Shown here piece by piece: positions 46,704 through 57,592 of a stretch of 64,000 nucleotides of DNA. Position 1 is the stretch's first letter; each line of letters begins with the position of its first letter. A model generated the notes under the pieces. That model was not told where the DNA came from. It made no database searches and saw only the letters and a list, made by a program, of their open reading frames with translations. The position numbers and the translations under genes were made by a program. Location: the NCBI RefSeq assembly GCF_024347535.1, contig NZ_AP025497.1, forward strand, positions 1,922,001 through 1,986,000. Direction: 5' to 3'. This DNA is from Vibrio kanaloae (GTDB lineage: Bacteria; Pseudomonadota; Gammaproteobacteria; Enterobacterales; Vibrionaceae).

Positions 46704-47130
46704 TATTCGTTAGCTCCGTAAGAATAAATGTTGGCATTGCCTTGGGTTTCATTTTTTGATTGTCTATACATGCTACCTTAACCAGTGCTTTACACAATGC
46801 TTTGCCATCAGGATTTACGATCTCTTGACAGAAGACCAAGGTAGCTCGCTTCAATTCGTAAATATTAGTAATAACTTGTAAAGAATCATCAAGGCGTGCA
46901 CCTTGAATAAAATCTATCTCCATATGTCGGACGACAAAACCTATGCTTTGTTCTAACAATACTTGCTGAGAGACACCAATTGAGCGCAACATCTCGGTTC
47001 GAGCGCGTTCAAAAAACTTGAGATAATTAGAATGGTACACCACGCCACCCGCATCGGTGTCTTCGTAATATACGGTTACTGGCCACTTAAACGGCTTAGA
47101 TAGTCCTTGCAAATTGATACCACAACCCAA
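46693..47130 (-). CDS. ybgC: Tol-Pal associated acyl-CoA thioesterase YbgC
   Basis: Hotdog-fold thioesterase, first gene of the tol-pal operon. [27 protein letters not shown] holds the catalytic Asp and the conserved YHSNYL motif. There is no ATG or GTG at a sensible position: the open frame starts with TTG at 47130, and a second TTG (47112) lies 6 codons downstream. Both give proteins that begin just before the conserved region. The start is therefore uncertain. Confidence 0.9.
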   Translation of the reverse strand: MGCGINLQGLSKPFKWPVTVYYEDTDAGGVVYHSNYLKFFERARTEMLRSIGVSQQVLLEQSIGFVVRHMEIDFIQGARLDDSLQVITNIYELKRATLVFCQEIVNPDGKALCKALVKVACIDNQKMKPKAMPTFILTELTNSDC

Positions 47131-47207
47131 AAACGATAAAGATATTACTATAACCTAACTCATTTTCATTAATAGTATATGGCCGTGAATTTTTGATTTA
47201 ACAGACG

Positions 47208-47243
47208 AAAAAAGAGGCCACCTGTATAAGATGACCTCTTTTT
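47208..47243 (-). terminator. Terminator of the cyd operon
   Basis: AAAAAGAGGCCA and TGACCTCTTTTT arms (one mismatch) with an 11-base loop and A/T runs on both sides. It separates the cyd operon from ybgC. Confidence 0.85.
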
Positions 47244-47301
47244 GACTAAAAACCCAACAAGTATAAAAGTTCGCTTTGATATGAACCTAAACTATTACCT
47301 T

Positions 47302-47604
47302 TCAGGTAAAGCGTAGCACCGTTAGGTAGATCAAAATGGTGAGTGAAACGTATGGGCTAAACAACAGCTGCCAAACCCAAGCTCTTGGCTTAAACCCGAT
47401 ACCGAAAACCATGCTTGAGCACACAGCCCAGATAAACATTGGCCCAATGATCGCGTTAAAACCCCCGATACTTGTCGCATACGCTTCAGGATCCCACATC
47501 ACTAAACCCACATGCATGAAACCCAATATCAGGGATAAAACTCTTAACAGAGTCTTATCCATTGGTTGATGCAGTTTAGCGATTTTTTCCGCGAGATTAC
47601 TCAC
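47302..47604 (-). CDS. ybgE: Cyd operon protein YbgE
   Basis: A 100-residue, three-helix membrane protein encoded with cytochrome bd oxidase. RVLSLILGFMHVGLVMWDP and SSMVFGIGFKPR match the YbgE family. It starts with GTG at 47604, overlapping the end of cydX by 8 bases (GTGAGTAA), so the translation of the two is coupled. Confidence 0.93.
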   Translation of the reverse strand: MSNLAEKIAKLHQPMDKTLLRVLSLILGFMHVGLVMWDPEAYATSIGGFNAIIGPMFIWAVCSSMVFGIGFKPRAWVWQLLFSPYVSLTILIYLTVLRFT

Positions 47605-47704
47605 TGTCCTTGTCCATCATTTCTGAATGCTCAAGCCAAAGAGCATTAATGATGCCGAATGCACATGCTAGAAGTACACCCAAAATCCATGCGAAATACC
47701 ACAT
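47597..47704 (-). CDS. cydX: Cytochrome bd-I accessory subunit CydX
   Basis: A 35-residue single-helix subunit of cytochrome bd oxidase, between cydB and ybgE. It reads MWYFAWILGVLL then ACAFGIINALWLEHSEMM and a charged end, and the WYFAWILG opening is the CydX hallmark. GGAGA stands 7 bases before its ATG. It is shorter than the ORF size limit used in most scans and would be missed by them. Confidence 0.95.
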   Translation of the reverse strand: MWYFAWILGVLLACAFGIINALWLEHSEMMDKDSE

Positions 47705-47735
47705 AAAATTTCTCCTAAGTTATTTCACTTCTAGC

Positions 47736-48872
47736 TTAGTAAGCTGAAACGTCGTTATCTTCGATGTGTTTCTTATCCAGACGACCGAACATTTTGTAGT
47801 ATGTCCAAGTTGTGTAGCCAAGAATCACAGGAACCATTACCGCAGCAACCATTGTCATCAAACCTAGTGTTAGTTCACTCGCTGTTGAATCCCACATAGT
47901 CAAACTATGGTTAGGGTTCAAACTTGATGGCATAACGAATGGGAACATTGCAAAACCAGCCGTTAAGATAACACCTGCGTTAGACAGGCTCGAAAACAAG
48001 AATGCGAAACCACCACGCTCAAAGCGAGATGCAATCACAGCTAATAGAGGCATTGTGACACCAAGAATTGGCGCTGCCCACATTGCAGGATACGTTTCGA
48101 AGTTTGTCATCCAAGCACCAACTTGAAGTGATACCTCTTTGTTTAATGGGTTCGAATCTGCAAAGGTGTCAATCGTGCTTGTGATTACATAACCTTCAAT
48201 AGACTGAACCCAGAAACCACCAATAACGAACAGAGCAATAGCAACAAGGCCTGAAATCTGAGCTACACGACGAGCACGGTTATGTAATTCCTCTGTTGTC
48301 TTCATTTGAAGCCATGTTGCCCCTTGCATAACGAACAACATTAGAGCTAACACACCACAAAGCAATGCAAAAGGGTTTAGCAAGGCAAAGAATGTGCCAT
48401 GGTACTTAGACATCATTAAGTCATTCAGGTCGAATGGTACACCTTGTAGTAGGTTACCAAATGCCACACCGAAAATGATTGGCGGCACTGTGCCACTGCA
48501 GCAAAGTGCGTAGTCCCAAGCTTTACGCCATTTTGGATTTTCAATCTTAGAACGGTAATCAAGAGCAAGTGGACGTAGCCAAAGCGCGGCTAACGTCGCG
48601 TACATTGCAAAATAGAAACCGGAGAAAGACGTCGCATAAACCAGAGGCCATGCAGCAAACAATGCGCCACCCGCCGTGATTAACCAAACTTGGTTACCAT
48701 CCCAGTGCGGTGCAATAGTGTTAATCATGACACGACGTTCTGTGTCACTCTTACCGATAACAGGAGAAAGAGCTGCAACACCCATATCAAAGCCATCAGT
48801 TACGGCGAAACCAACCAGTAGAACACCGATCAGTACCCACCAAATAAGTCGTAAGCTTTCGTAATCAAACAT
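47736..48872 (-). CDS. cydB: Cytochrome bd ubiquinol oxidase subunit II
   Basis: Integral membrane subunit of the high-affinity quinol oxidase (378 residues, about nine helices). The opening LRLIWWVLIGVLLVGFAVTDGFDMGVAALSP is a CydB signature, and so are the DGNQVWLITAGGALFAAWP loop and WDSTASELTLGLM near the end. It is cotranscribed with cydA, 13 bases downstream of it, and followed by cydX. Confidence 0.97.
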   Translation of the reverse strand: MFDYESLRLIWWVLIGVLLVGFAVTDGFDMGVAALSPVIGKSDTERRVMINTIAPHWDGNQVWLITAGGALFAAWPLVYATSFSGFYFAMYATLAALWLRPLALDYRSKIENPKWRKAWDYALCCSGTVPPIIFGVAFGNLLQGVPFDLNDLMMSKYHGTFFALLNPFALLCGVLALMLFVMQGATWLQMKTTEELHNRARRVAQISGLVAIALFVIGGFWVQSIEGYVITSTIDTFADSNPLNKEVSLQVGAWMTNFETYPAMWAAPILGVTMPLLAVIASRFERGGFAFLFSSLSNAGVILTAGFAMFPFVMPSSLNPNHSLTMWDSTASELTLGLMTMVAAVMVPVILGYTTWTYYKMFGRLDKKHIEDNDVSAY

Positions 48873-48885
48873 AATATTCCCTCAC

Positions 48886-50472
48886 TTATACTTCGACTGA
48901 ACGGCTAACTTTGTCTTCAACAGAGTTATCGTTTTGTTCGAAGTGATAACGGCCTGTCTTTAGACTACTTGGACCTTTACGCGCGAATTTCAGCATTAGG
49001 TAAACTTCTGCAATCAAGAACACGGTGTACAGTGCAAGAATTGCGAATAGAGAACTCCAAAGCTGTTCAATAGTTAATGCTGATGCAGCAACGTTAACTG
49101 GTAGAATTTCACCAACCGCCCACGGTTGACGACCAAACTCAGCAACGAACCAACCAGCTTCAATCGCAATCCAAGGCAGTGGAATTGAGAATAATGCAGC
49201 TCTAAGAATCCATGGTTTTTGTTCGATTTTCTGACGGCATGTTTGAACAAACGCAGCACCGAATACAAACAGCATAATGAAGCCACAAGCAACCATTAGA
49301 CGGAATGACCAGAATAGAGGCCAAACCGTTGGGATTGAATCATCCGCAGCCATTTGGATTTGCTCTTCTGTTGCATCAACAACGTCGTCTGTGTAGCGCT
49401 TAAGAAGCAAGCCGTAACCTAAATCACCTTTTACTTCATCGAAAGCCGCCATATTTTCTTCAGACTTGTCGCCTGCACGTAGCTTTTCAAGCAAATCGTA
49501 CGCATACATACCCGTGCGGATACGATCAACGTGGTCATCACGTAAGTCACGCAGACCCGTTACTTCCTTATCAAGAGAACGTGTTGCGATAATACCCATT
49601 ACGTAAGGAATTTTAATTGCGTAGTCAGTATTCATTGTTTCTTGATTTGGAATACCAAAAACAGTAAATGCGGCTGGTGCTTCTTCCGTATGCCACTCTG
49701 CTTCAACAGCAGCTAACTTCACTTTTTGAACTTCACCAAGCTCGTAACCAGATTCATCACCTAGTACGATTACTGATAAAATCGCTGCCATACCAAATGA
49801 TGCTGCAATCGCAAAAGAACGACGTGCAAAGGCAAGATCACGACCTTTAAGAATGTAGTATGAGCTGATACCAAGGATGAACATAGCACCCGTTGTGTAA
49901 CCAGACGCTACTGTGTGTACGAATTTAACCTGCGCTACTGGGTTTAGTACAACTTCTGCGAAGCTCACCATTTCCATACGCATCGTTTCAAAGTTAAATT
50001 CCGCACCCACTGGGTTTTGCATCCAGCCGTTTGCTACTAATATCCAAAGCGCAGAAAAGTTAGAACCAAGAGCGACTAACCACGTTACCGCTAAGTGTTG
50101 ACGCTTCGACAATCTGTCCCAACCGAAGAAGAAAAGACCAACAAAAGTAGACTCTAGGAAGAATGCAACAAGCGCTTCAATAGCCAACGGAGCACCAAAG
50201 ATGTCGCCAACATAGTGAGAATAGTATGACCAGTTAGTACCAAACTGGAACTCCATGGTTAAGCCTGTCGCTACACCAAGAGCAAAGTTAATACCAAACA
50301 ATTTACCCCAGAACTTAGTCATGTCCTTGTAAATTTGCTTGCCAGTCATTACATAAACTGACTCCATAATGGCAAGTAAAAACGCCATCCCTAAAGTCAG
50401 TGGAACAAATAGGAAGTGATACATCGCTGTAAATGCAAACTGCAATCGCGACAGATCAACAACATCAATCAT
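48886..50472 (-). CDS. cydA: Cytochrome bd ubiquinol oxidase subunit I
   Basis: Heme-bearing subunit (528 residues) that oxidises ubiquinol and reduces O2 with high affinity. His19 in [14 protein letters not shown] is a heme b595 ligand. The Q-loop region is about 245-330, and the GRQPW motif lies near 440. The frame opens at 50502, but the ATG at 50472 with AGGAG six bases upstream is the correct start, matching E. coli. A canonical FNR box lies 216 bases upstream. Confidence 0.97.
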   Translation of the reverse strand: MIDVVDLSRLQFAFTAMYHFLFVPLTLGMAFLLAIMESVYVMTGKQIYKDMTKFWGKLFGINFALGVATGLTMEFQFGTNWSYYSHYVGDIFGAPLAIEALVAFFLESTFVGLFFFGWDRLSKRQHLAVTWLVALGSNFSALWILVANGWMQNPVGAEFNFETMRMEMVSFAEVVLNPVAQVKFVHTVASGYTTGAMFILGISSYYILKGRDLAFARRSFAIAASFGMAAILSVIVLGDESGYELGEVQKVKLAAVEAEWHTEEAPAAFTVFGIPNQETMNTDYAIKIPYVMGIIATRSLDKEVTGLRDLRDDHVDRIRTGMYAYDLLEKLRAGDKSEENMAAFDEVKGDLGYGLLLKRYTDDVVDATEEQIQMAADDSIPTVWPLFWSFRLMVACGFIMLFVFGAAFVQTCRQKIEQKPWILRAALFSIPLPWIAIEAGWFVAEFGRQPWAVGEILPVNVAASALTIEQLWSSLFAILALYTVFLIAEVYLMLKFARKGPSSLKTGRYHFEQNDNSVEDKVSRSVEV

Positions 50473-50687
50473 GGTAACTCCTTTGTGTCGGCTGAATGAC
50501 ACTTTTGTGAATATTCACCTCAAAAATCCATGTTAAAACAATTTATGCAATTGTTATTACAAGTTGAAATTTGTAGCAAAAACGTACCGTTATAGTTAGA
50601 TTATTGTTAAGCATGAGCTAATATAGCTGGCGCTAATATTACTGGTAAAATCAGTATGTTTCAAAAGGTTTATGGGAGAACCCTGCG

Positions 50688-50701
50688 TTGATTTGTATCA
50701 A
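50688..50701. promoter_or_regulatory. FNR box upstream of cydA
   Basis: TTGATTTGTATCAA fits the FNR consensus TTGAT-N4-ATCAA with no mismatch. A second weaker one, ATGATTAAAATCAC, is at 50739-50752. FNR and ArcA control of the cyd operon is known in enterics, and the site 216 bases upstream fits a distal role. Confidence 0.75.
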
Positions 50702-50978
50702 ATTTATTCTAGCAAATTAGAGTTATTTTTGAACAGTTATGATTAAAATCACACCAATTTAGCTTGTCTTAATAACAGTGCATGATATCTGTGACAAAAG
50801 CTCATCACCACTTCAACATACGAACTACAACTACCCATAAAGTATTAACAAAATATATGACAACTTATTTCATTTTTTGTTAACCAAATCAAACTTGAAA
50901 TCAAAGTTTCCACTTTTAACATCCACTACTCAGCCTTTTTACCTATTAGCTAAAAAAATTGTTATTCACTAAAAACAA

Positions 50979-51012
50979 AAAAATCCCAGTGCTTATGCAA
51001 CTGGGATTTTTA
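50979..51012 (-). terminator. Terminator of ruvB
   Basis: AAAATCCCAGT and ACTGGGATTTT arms with a 9-base loop. On the minus strand it is followed by a T-run. Confidence 0.88.
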
Positions 51013-51024
51013 TAAATGAATAAT

Positions 51025-52041
51025 TTAACGATTAGAAGGTTTATCTATTCCGAAGTGCAAATAGGCTCTGTCGGTAGCAATTCGACCTCGTGGAGTTCTT
51101 TGTAGATAACCTTGTTGAATTAAATATGGTTCTAGCACATCTTCAATGGTGTCTCTCTCTTCACCAATTGCGGCTGCCATATTGTCGATACCAACCGGAC
51201 CACCACCAAACTTCTCCATAATTGCGAGTAGAAGCTTTCTATCCATGTAATCGAAACCTTTCGCATCGACATCCAGCATGTTAAGCGCTTTATCAGCAAC
51301 CTCAGGACAAATATGACCATCCCCTTTGACCTCTGCATAATCACGTACACGACGCAGCAAACGGTTAGCAATACGAGGTGTACCACGCGCACGGCGAGCA
51401 ACTTCTAACGCGCCTTCTGACTCCATCGAAAGACCGAGACAATCTGCGCTTCTCTGAACAATATTTTGTAGATCTTCAACTTTATAGTACTCAAGGCGTT
51501 GAGTAATACCAAAACGATCACGTAATGGAGAGGTCAACGAACCAGCACGAGTGGTTGCGCCGATCAAAGTAAAAGGAGGGAGATCGATCTTGATAGAACG
51601 CGCCGCAGGCCCTTCACCAATCATAATGTCCAGTTGGTAATCTTCCATTGCTGGATACAAAACCTCTTCAACCACAGGGCTTAGTCGATGAATCTCATCA
51701 ATGAACAGCACATCATTCTCTTCAAGGTTTGTCAGCAATGCCGCTAAGTCACCCGCTTTTTCTAGCACAGGCCCTGAAGTAGTCCGTATGTTCACATCCA
51801 TTTCATTGGCAACAATGTTAGCCAATGTGGTTTTACCCAAGCCTGGAGGACCAAATATCAACAGATGATCGAGCGCCTCGCTACGTAATTGTGCCGCTTT
51901 GATGAAAATCTCCATCTGGCCACGAACGTGATCCTGACCTTGATAATCGGCTAATGCTTTTGGTCGTATCGCGCGGTCAATAACATCTTCATCTTTAAAG
52001 ACCGGATTATCAGGAGCAATGAGGCGATCTGCTTCAATCAT
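51025..52041 (-). CDS. ruvB: Holliday junction DNA helicase RuvB
   Basis: AAA+ ATPase motor of branch migration, 338 residues. Walker A is GPPGLGKTT (64-72), Walker B lies in VLFIDEIHR, and sensor 1 is in IGATTRAG. A winged-helix C domain starts about 255 and ends with [10 protein letters not shown]. It lies downstream of ruvA with a 151-base gap. Confidence 0.98.
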   Translation of the reverse strand: MIEADRLIAPDNPVFKDEDVIDRAIRPKALADYQGQDHVRGQMEIFIKAAQLRSEALDHLLIFGPPGLGKTTLANIVANEMDVNIRTTSGPVLEKAGDLAALLTNLEENDVLFIDEIHRLSPVVEEVLYPAMEDYQLDIMIGEGPAARSIKIDLPPFTLIGATTRAGSLTSPLRDRFGITQRLEYYKVEDLQNIVQRSADCLGLSMESEGALEVARRARGTPRIANRLLRRVRDYAEVKGDGHICPEVADKALNMLDVDAKGFDYMDRKLLLAIMEKFGGGPVGIDNMAAAIGEERDTIEDVLEPYLIQQGYLQRTPRGRIATDRAYLHFGIDKPSNR

Positions 52042-52192
52042 AGGGGTTCCAATTTGAGAGCTCTAACTCTGTTATATCTAATTTCTAACTCGATGTTTTG
52101 TTGTCCACGACGTTGAACGTGAAACGGCTGAACACCAATATAGTGGAGGCTTACCTGCAGCATATAAAACCCTGCAAAAAAGTAAGATCTAT

Positions 52193-52804
52193 TTAAACCA
52201 TCGACTTCAATGCTTCGCGAATCAACTGTTCACTCGTCATGCCTTCTTTAGCCACTTGAGAAACAACCTTAGAAGCTTGAGTTGGTTTATAACCTAATGC
52301 AAGTAGTGCACTTACCGCTTCTTCTTCAGCATCATGAACCGTCGGCACAGAATCAATAGGTGCTGCATCCGTCGCAGGCGTGAACAAATCACCGACGCCC
52401 CACCCTTTCAAACGGTCTTTCATTTCAACAACAAGTCGCTCTGCCGTCTTCTTACCAACACCCGGCAATTTTACCAACGTAGAAATATCTTCGCGTTCAA
52501 CACTTTGAATAAACTGGCTAGCCGTCATACCTGAAAGGATACCAAGGCCTAGCTTAGGGCCAACACCGTTCGCTTTGATAACTTCGCGGAATAGCGCTCG
52601 CTCTTTAATAGTGTTGAAACCATAAAGCAGTTGTGCATCTTCACGTACAACAAAGTGAGTGTAGATAATTGCCTCTTCGCCCACGTTTGGTAATTCATAA
52701 AAACAGCTCATTGGCATTTGAACTTCATAGCCAACGCCACTCACTTCGATTAATAACTCTGGTGGCTGTTTTTCTATTAATATACCGCGTAGACGTCCGA
52801 TCAC
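52193..52804 (-). CDS. ruvA: Holliday junction DNA helicase RuvA
   Basis: DNA-binding subunit of the RuvAB branch migration complex, 203 residues. The N-terminal OB fold is at 1-63, helix-hairpin-helix motifs in the middle ([31 protein letters not shown]), and domain III at the C terminus ([17 protein letters not shown]). It starts with GTG at 52804. An acidic linker separates domains II and III, as usual. Confidence 0.98.
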   Translation of the reverse strand: MIGRLRGILIEKQPPELLIEVSGVGYEVQMPMSCFYELPNVGEEAIIYTHFVVREDAQLLYGFNTIKERALFREVIKANGVGPKLGLGILSGMTASQFIQSVEREDISTLVKLPGVGKKTAERLVVEMKDRLKGWGVGDLFTPATDAAPIDSVPTVHDAEEEAVSALLALGYKPTQASKVVSQVAKEGMTSEQLIREALKSMV

Positions 52805-52849
52805 AATTCACTCTCTTGGTGGAACATAATTTGAGGGACAGAATATAAA

Positions 52850-52873
52850 AGAACTGGATGCTTATCCAGTTCT
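52850..52873 (-). terminator. Hairpin after ruvC
   Basis: AGAACTGGAT and its perfect complement with loop GCTT, followed by TTTATA on the minus strand. It lies between ruvC and ruvA, so part of the transcription may stop here and ruvA may have its own promoter. Confidence 0.7.
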
Positions 52874-52959
52874 TTATGTTTATTAGAGTGATTTATTTAC
52901 ACTTGCTTGGCTTGTGAAGCCGCATTATTCAAGCTTTTAAGAAAGCACTAAGATCTAGG

Positions 52960-53481
52960 TTAACGGTAACGCCCTTTTTTTGCTCCAGTTGCTTTACCAG
53001 CAAGTGCAACTAAGGTTTTATTGGTGTTCGCGTGAGTGATTGCTACACCCAGAGCATCGGCTGCATCGGCCTGTGGCTTGGCAGGTAGCTTAAGCATGCT
53101 CATTACCATGTTCTGAACCATAGACTTGTCCGCGCCGCCATTACCTGTCACCGCTTGCTTAATTAAACGAGCCGCGTATTCATGAACAGGCAAATCCGCA
53201 TTTACAGCCGCTACTATTGCGCTACCACGAGCTTGACCAAGTTTAAGCGCCGAATCCGCATTCTTCGCCATGAAGACCTGCTCTATCGCAAACACATCCG
53301 GCTGGAATTGAGTGATGATTTCACTTACACCCGCATAAATTTGCTTTAGTCGACCCGGTAACTCTTTTTCAGAGGTGCGAATGCAACCACTCCCTAAGTA
53401 ATATAGGTGGCGGCCATTTTGACGAATAACACCGTAACCGGTAATGCGTGAGCCAGGGTCAATCCCTAAGATAATAGACAT
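52960..53481 (-). CDS. ruvC: Holliday junction resolvase RuvC
   Basis: Endonuclease that cuts Holliday junctions, 173 residues. The RNase H-like acidic residues are Asp8 in GIDPGSR, Glu68 or its neighbour in IEQVFM, and the aspartates in [23 protein letters not shown] is the characteristic helix. It lies upstream of ruvA and is separated from it by 155 bases with a hairpin. Confidence 0.97.
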   Translation of the reverse strand: MSIILGIDPGSRITGYGVIRQNGRHLYYLGSGCIRTSEKELPGRLKQIYAGVSEIITQFQPDVFAIEQVFMAKNADSALKLGQARGSAIVAAVNADLPVHEYAARLIKQAVTGNGGADKSMVQNMVMSMLKLPAKPQADAADALGVAITHANTNKTLVALAGKATGAKKGRYR

Positions 53482-53535
53482 AACTTCAAATACTGATTAT
53501 TTATACATGCTTTATGAGCTTAGTATATCGAACGC

Positions 53536-53568
53536 AAAAAAAAAATGCCCGTCAAATTACGGGCATTT
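53536..53568 (-). terminator. Terminator of aspS
   Basis: AAATGCCCGT and ACGGGCATTT form a 10-bp stem around CAAATT, with an eight-base T-run on the minus strand directly after the aspartyl-tRNA synthetase stop. Confidence 0.9.
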
Positions 53569-53597
53569 CTATTCACTTAAAAGATAGAGTACTTAGC

Positions 53598-55379
53598 TTA
53601 TTCGGCTGACTCTTCTTTTTGTGCAACTTTAACAGCGATTGCTAGCTCTTCCAATGATGCTGGGTTCGCTAGGCTTGGCGCGTCTGTTAGTAGACATGCT
53701 GCAGCGGTTGTTTTCGGGAATGCGATAACGTCACGGATGTTCTCTGTACCACAAAGTAGCATTGCTAGACGGTCAAGACCGAATGCTAGACCAGCGTGTG
53801 GTGGAGTACCGTATTGAAGAGCATCTAGTAGGAAGCCGAACTTCTCTTGCTGCTCTTGTGCTTCGATACCTAGGATACCGAATACCGCTGTTTGCATTTC
53901 TGCGTTGTGAATACGTACAGAACCGCCGCCCACTTCGTAGCCGTTGATTACCATGTCGTATGCATCAGAGTTTGCTGCTGCTGGGTTCGCTTTAAGCTCT
54001 TCCGCGTTCACACCTAGTGGTGATGTGAATGGGTGGTGCATTGCGTGTAGGTTACCTTCGCCGTCTTCTTCGAACATTGGGAAGTCAACAACCCACAGTG
54101 GAGCCCATGCAGATGTGTCTGTTAGCTCTAGATCAGTACCTAGTTTAAGACGAAGTGCGCCCATTGCTTCAGCAACTATACCCGCTTTGTCTGCGCCGAA
54201 CAGAATGATATCGCCAGATTCAGCTTGAGTGCGATCGAGAATACCGTTGATTACGTCCTCGCTTAGGAACTTAGCAACTGGAGATTGAATACCTTCCATG
54301 CCTGCAGCACGGTCGTTAACCTTCATCCAAGCTAGGCCTTTCGCGCCGTAGATGTTTACGTGTTCAGCGTAACCGTCGATTTGCTTACGAGTTAGCTTAG
54401 CGCCACCTGGTACACGGATAACCGCTACGCGACCTTTTTCGTCGTTAGCTGGGCCAGAAAATACTTTGAACTCAACGTCTTTAACCAAGTCAGCAACGTC
54501 AACTAGCTCTAGTGGGTTACGTAGATCTGGCTTATCAGAACCGAAACGACGAATCGCTTCAGAGAAAGGCATTACTGGGAATTGACCCAGTTCAACATCT
54601 AGAAGTTCTTTCCACATATCGTGAACAAGCTTCTCAGTTACGTTACGTACTTCTTGAGAAGTCATGAACGATGTTTCGATATCGATTTGAGTAAATTCAG
54701 GCTGACGGTCAGCACGTAAATCTTCATCACGGAAACATTTAACGATTTGGTAGTAACGGTCAAAACCAGACATCATCAGCAGTTGCTTGAACAGCTGAGG
54801 AGATTGAGGAAGTGCGTAGAAGCTACCTTTGTGAACACGGCTTGGTACTAGGTAATCACGAGCACCTTCTGGTGTCGCTTTCGTTAGTACTGGCGTTTCG
54901 ATGTCTAGGAACAGGTTCTCATCAAGGAAACGACGAACGAAGCTAGAAGCACGTGCACGAAGCTTGATACGGTCGCTCATTTCTGGACGACGAAGATCGA
55001 TGTAACGGTACTTAAGACGCTGCTCTTCAGAGTTCGTTTGGTTGAAGTCTAGTGGAAGCGCTTCTGAGCGGTTGATGATCTCTAGCCCCGTCGCGTAAAG
55101 CTCTACTTCACCAGTAGCCATGTCTTTATTTACTTGGCTGTCAGGACGAACACGCACTTCACCAGTAAATTTGATACAGAATTCATTACGCAGTTGGTTA
55201 GCGATCGGGAAGATATCTTTCATATCTGGATCGACAACAACCTGAACGATGCCTTCACGATCACGCATATCAATAAAGATAAGACCGCCTAAATCACGGC
55301 GACGGTTTACCCAGCCGCACAATTCTACAGTTTGTCCCGCCAGGGACTTGTTCAGGTTACCACAGTAATGGGTACGCAT
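53598..55379 (-). CDS. aspS: Aspartate--tRNA ligase
   Basis: Class II aminoacyl-tRNA synthetase that charges tRNA-Asp, 593 residues. The anticodon-binding OB domain is at 1-110 ([23 protein letters not shown]). Motif 2 is in [20 protein letters not shown], the bacterial GAD insertion is in the middle, and motif 3 reads [13 protein letters not shown]. The YecE-like gene is divergent over about 296 bases, as near cmoA in enterics. Confidence 0.98.
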   Translation of the reverse strand: MRTHYCGNLNKSLAGQTVELCGWVNRRRDLGGLIFIDMRDREGIVQVVVDPDMKDIFPIANQLRNEFCIKFTGEVRVRPDSQVNKDMATGEVELYATGLEIINRSEALPLDFNQTNSEEQRLKYRYIDLRRPEMSDRIKLRARASSFVRRFLDENLFLDIETPVLTKATPEGARDYLVPSRVHKGSFYALPQSPQLFKQLLMMSGFDRYYQIVKCFRDEDLRADRQPEFTQIDIETSFMTSQEVRNVTEKLVHDMWKELLDVELGQFPVMPFSEAIRRFGSDKPDLRNPLELVDVADLVKDVEFKVFSGPANDEKGRVAVIRVPGGAKLTRKQIDGYAEHVNIYGAKGLAWMKVNDRAAGMEGIQSPVAKFLSEDVINGILDRTQAESGDIILFGADKAGIVAEAMGALRLKLGTDLELTDTSAWAPLWVVDFPMFEEDGEGNLHAMHHPFTSPLGVNAEELKANPAAANSDAYDMVINGYEVGGGSVRIHNAEMQTAVFGILGIEAQEQQEKFGFLLDALQYGTPPHAGLAFGLDRLAMLLCGTENIRDVIAFPKTTAAACLLTDAPSLANPASLEELAIAVKVAQKEESAE

Positions 55380-55675
55380 AATGAATTTCCCAATCTCTTA
55401 ATAATTTACTAATTTCCAAGCTGTAGGTGTCAAAATAGCCCTACAGAGCTTTTCACCTAACGAAGCGAGGAATCATTTATACGCGGAAACTCGCTTAAAA
55501 TCGACCTTCCACATTCGAATTTATTATGTTTTATCTGGCTTTACTGCTTTTTAGCCCATCAAGTGCGCAAAGATTCATCAAAACCAAAAAAATTGGCATA
55601 ATTATATCTCGAAAGTACCGTAATCGGCAAAAGTCTCGTACAGTAGATTTGCACTTCAACTAAAAATTTTTTGTA
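55380..55675. other. aspS / yecE-like divergent intergenic region
   Basis: 296 bases with the two divergent promoters. I see no clear operator, hairpin or small ORF. Only AT-rich stretches with TTTTATC-type elements stand out. Confidence 0.5.
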
Positions 55676-55726
55676 ATGACTAATGACGCGATGACAAATA
55701 GCGTGATAACTAACGGTGTAATAACA
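55676..55726 (+). repeat. 15-bp degenerate tandem repeat at the start of the yecE-like gene
   Basis: ATGACTAATGACGCG, ATGACAAATAGCGTG, ATAACTAACGGTGTA and the partial ATAACA form three and a half units of 15 bases. In frame this reads M-T-N-D-A, M-T-N-S-V, I-T-N-G-V, I-T. It may lie just outside the true coding start. Confidence 0.65.
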
Positions 55727-56611
55727 ATGGAAACTTTACCTCTAAGACTTGGCTTAACAATGTGGTCTCATTCTGAGTGGCAAAGTCAGTTCTATGGCAA
55801 GGGGACAAAGCCTGCAGAACGCCTAGAAAAATACACCCAAGTTTTTCATACCGTTGAAGGCAACACGACCTTTTACGCTACGCCGAGTATGTCTACCGTT
55901 CATAACTGGAAAGCCGCGAGTCACGATGATTTCAGGTTCACTTTCAAGCTACCTAAATTCATAACCCACCAGCAACAACTCAGGCATTGCCAAGCCGAAC
56001 TCAAAGAGTTCTTAACGACCATGTCACCACTCCATGATCGCATTGGTCAATGGACGATTCAGCTACCACATAGCTTTGAACCTAGCATGCTCCCAGTGCT
56101 ACAAAAGTTTTGTACGTTATTTCCAAAAGACATGCAGCTTGGTGTTGAAGTCCGTCACTTGGGTTTCTTTGACAAAGGTGATGCCGAAAAACGCTTCAAC
56201 CAATGGCTGGTTGAAGAAGGCATCAATCGCATCATTATGGATAGCCGCCCCGTATTTTCCGCGCCGCCAACCACAGAGGCAGTGATCGATGCACATCAGA
56301 AGAAGCCACGCGTACCCGTTCATGCGATTGCAACCGCCAACAACCCAATGATTCGATTCATTGGCCACCCTGATCAAGAGCCTAACATCGAGTTTTTTAA
56401 ACCATGGTTTAACAAAATTCCAAACTGGCTTAGTGAAGGCAAACAACCGTATTTGATGATCCACACTCCAGACAACAACCACGCGCCTGAACTTGCAATT
56501 GATATATATCAGCGATTGCAAAAGCAAGTATCTGAAAATACTTCATTATTATTGCCCGATCTGGCTCAGTTTCCAGCTCAGAAAGGCAATCACCAAATAT
56601 CAATGTTTTAA
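55676..56611 (+). CDS. DUF72 / YecE-family protein
   Basis: A DUF72 TIM-barrel-like protein of 311 residues, homologous to E. coli YecE. LGLTMWSHSEWQSQFYGKGT, YTQVFHTVEGNTTFYATPS and FTFKLPKFITH are family hallmarks, with GVEVRHLGFF later. The true start could be the ATG at 55676 or the ATG at 55727 (METLPLRL), because the first 17 codons are 15-base tandem repeats without an RBS. It is divergent from aspS and followed by cmoA and cmoB. Function unknown. Confidence 0.85.
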   Translation: MTNDAMTNSVITNGVITMETLPLRLGLTMWSHSEWQSQFYGKGTKPAERLEKYTQVFHTVEGNTTFYATPSMSTVHNWKAASHDDFRFTFKLPKFITHQQQLRHCQAELKEFLTTMSPLHDRIGQWTIQLPHSFEPSMLPVLQKFCTLFPKDMQLGVEVRHLGFFDKGDAEKRFNQWLVEEGINRIIMDSRPVFSAPPTTEAVIDAHQKKPRVPVHAIATANNPMIRFIGHPDQEPNIEFFKPWFNKIPNWLSEGKQPYLMIHTPDNNHAPELAIDIYQRLQKQVSENTSLLLPDLAQFPAQKGNHQISMF

Positions 56612-56732
56612 TCCCACTCTCTCGTATAGAGCCAAACATCAGGACTAATCTCAGTTTTCGTGACAGCAGTCTTTTTTTTACGTAAAATACGCCCCCTTTT
56701 ATTTGGTACGAATTTCGGACCAATTACGCTGA

Positions 56733-57479
<747 letters not shown>

Positions 57480-57592
57480 AACACAAACATAATCAGTTAG
57501 AGACGATTCATTCGGACTTTAACCACTAATTTCCTGTGTTGTGATGCTCAGCGTCACACACATTATGAATTCCACAACGGTTTATATTACCC

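Larger units (their letters stand above)
50473..51024. other. cydA upstream region, 552 bases without a gene
   Basis: The gap between cydA (minus) and ruvB (minus) holds the cydA promoter and 5' leader, the FNR box at 50688, a weaker FNR-like sequence at 50739, and a 12-base perfect palindrome GTGAATATTCAC at 50507-50518. The ruvB terminator is at its right end. I see no small ORF. AT-rich stretches with GTTAAC and AACAAA are consistent with an ArcA-responsive promoter but cannot be proven by eye. Confidence 0.65.

Noticed and set aside
56117..56527. Minus-strand ORF of 136 codons opposite the DUF72 gene
   Set aside because: No RBS, and the sense frame shows clear DUF72 motifs.
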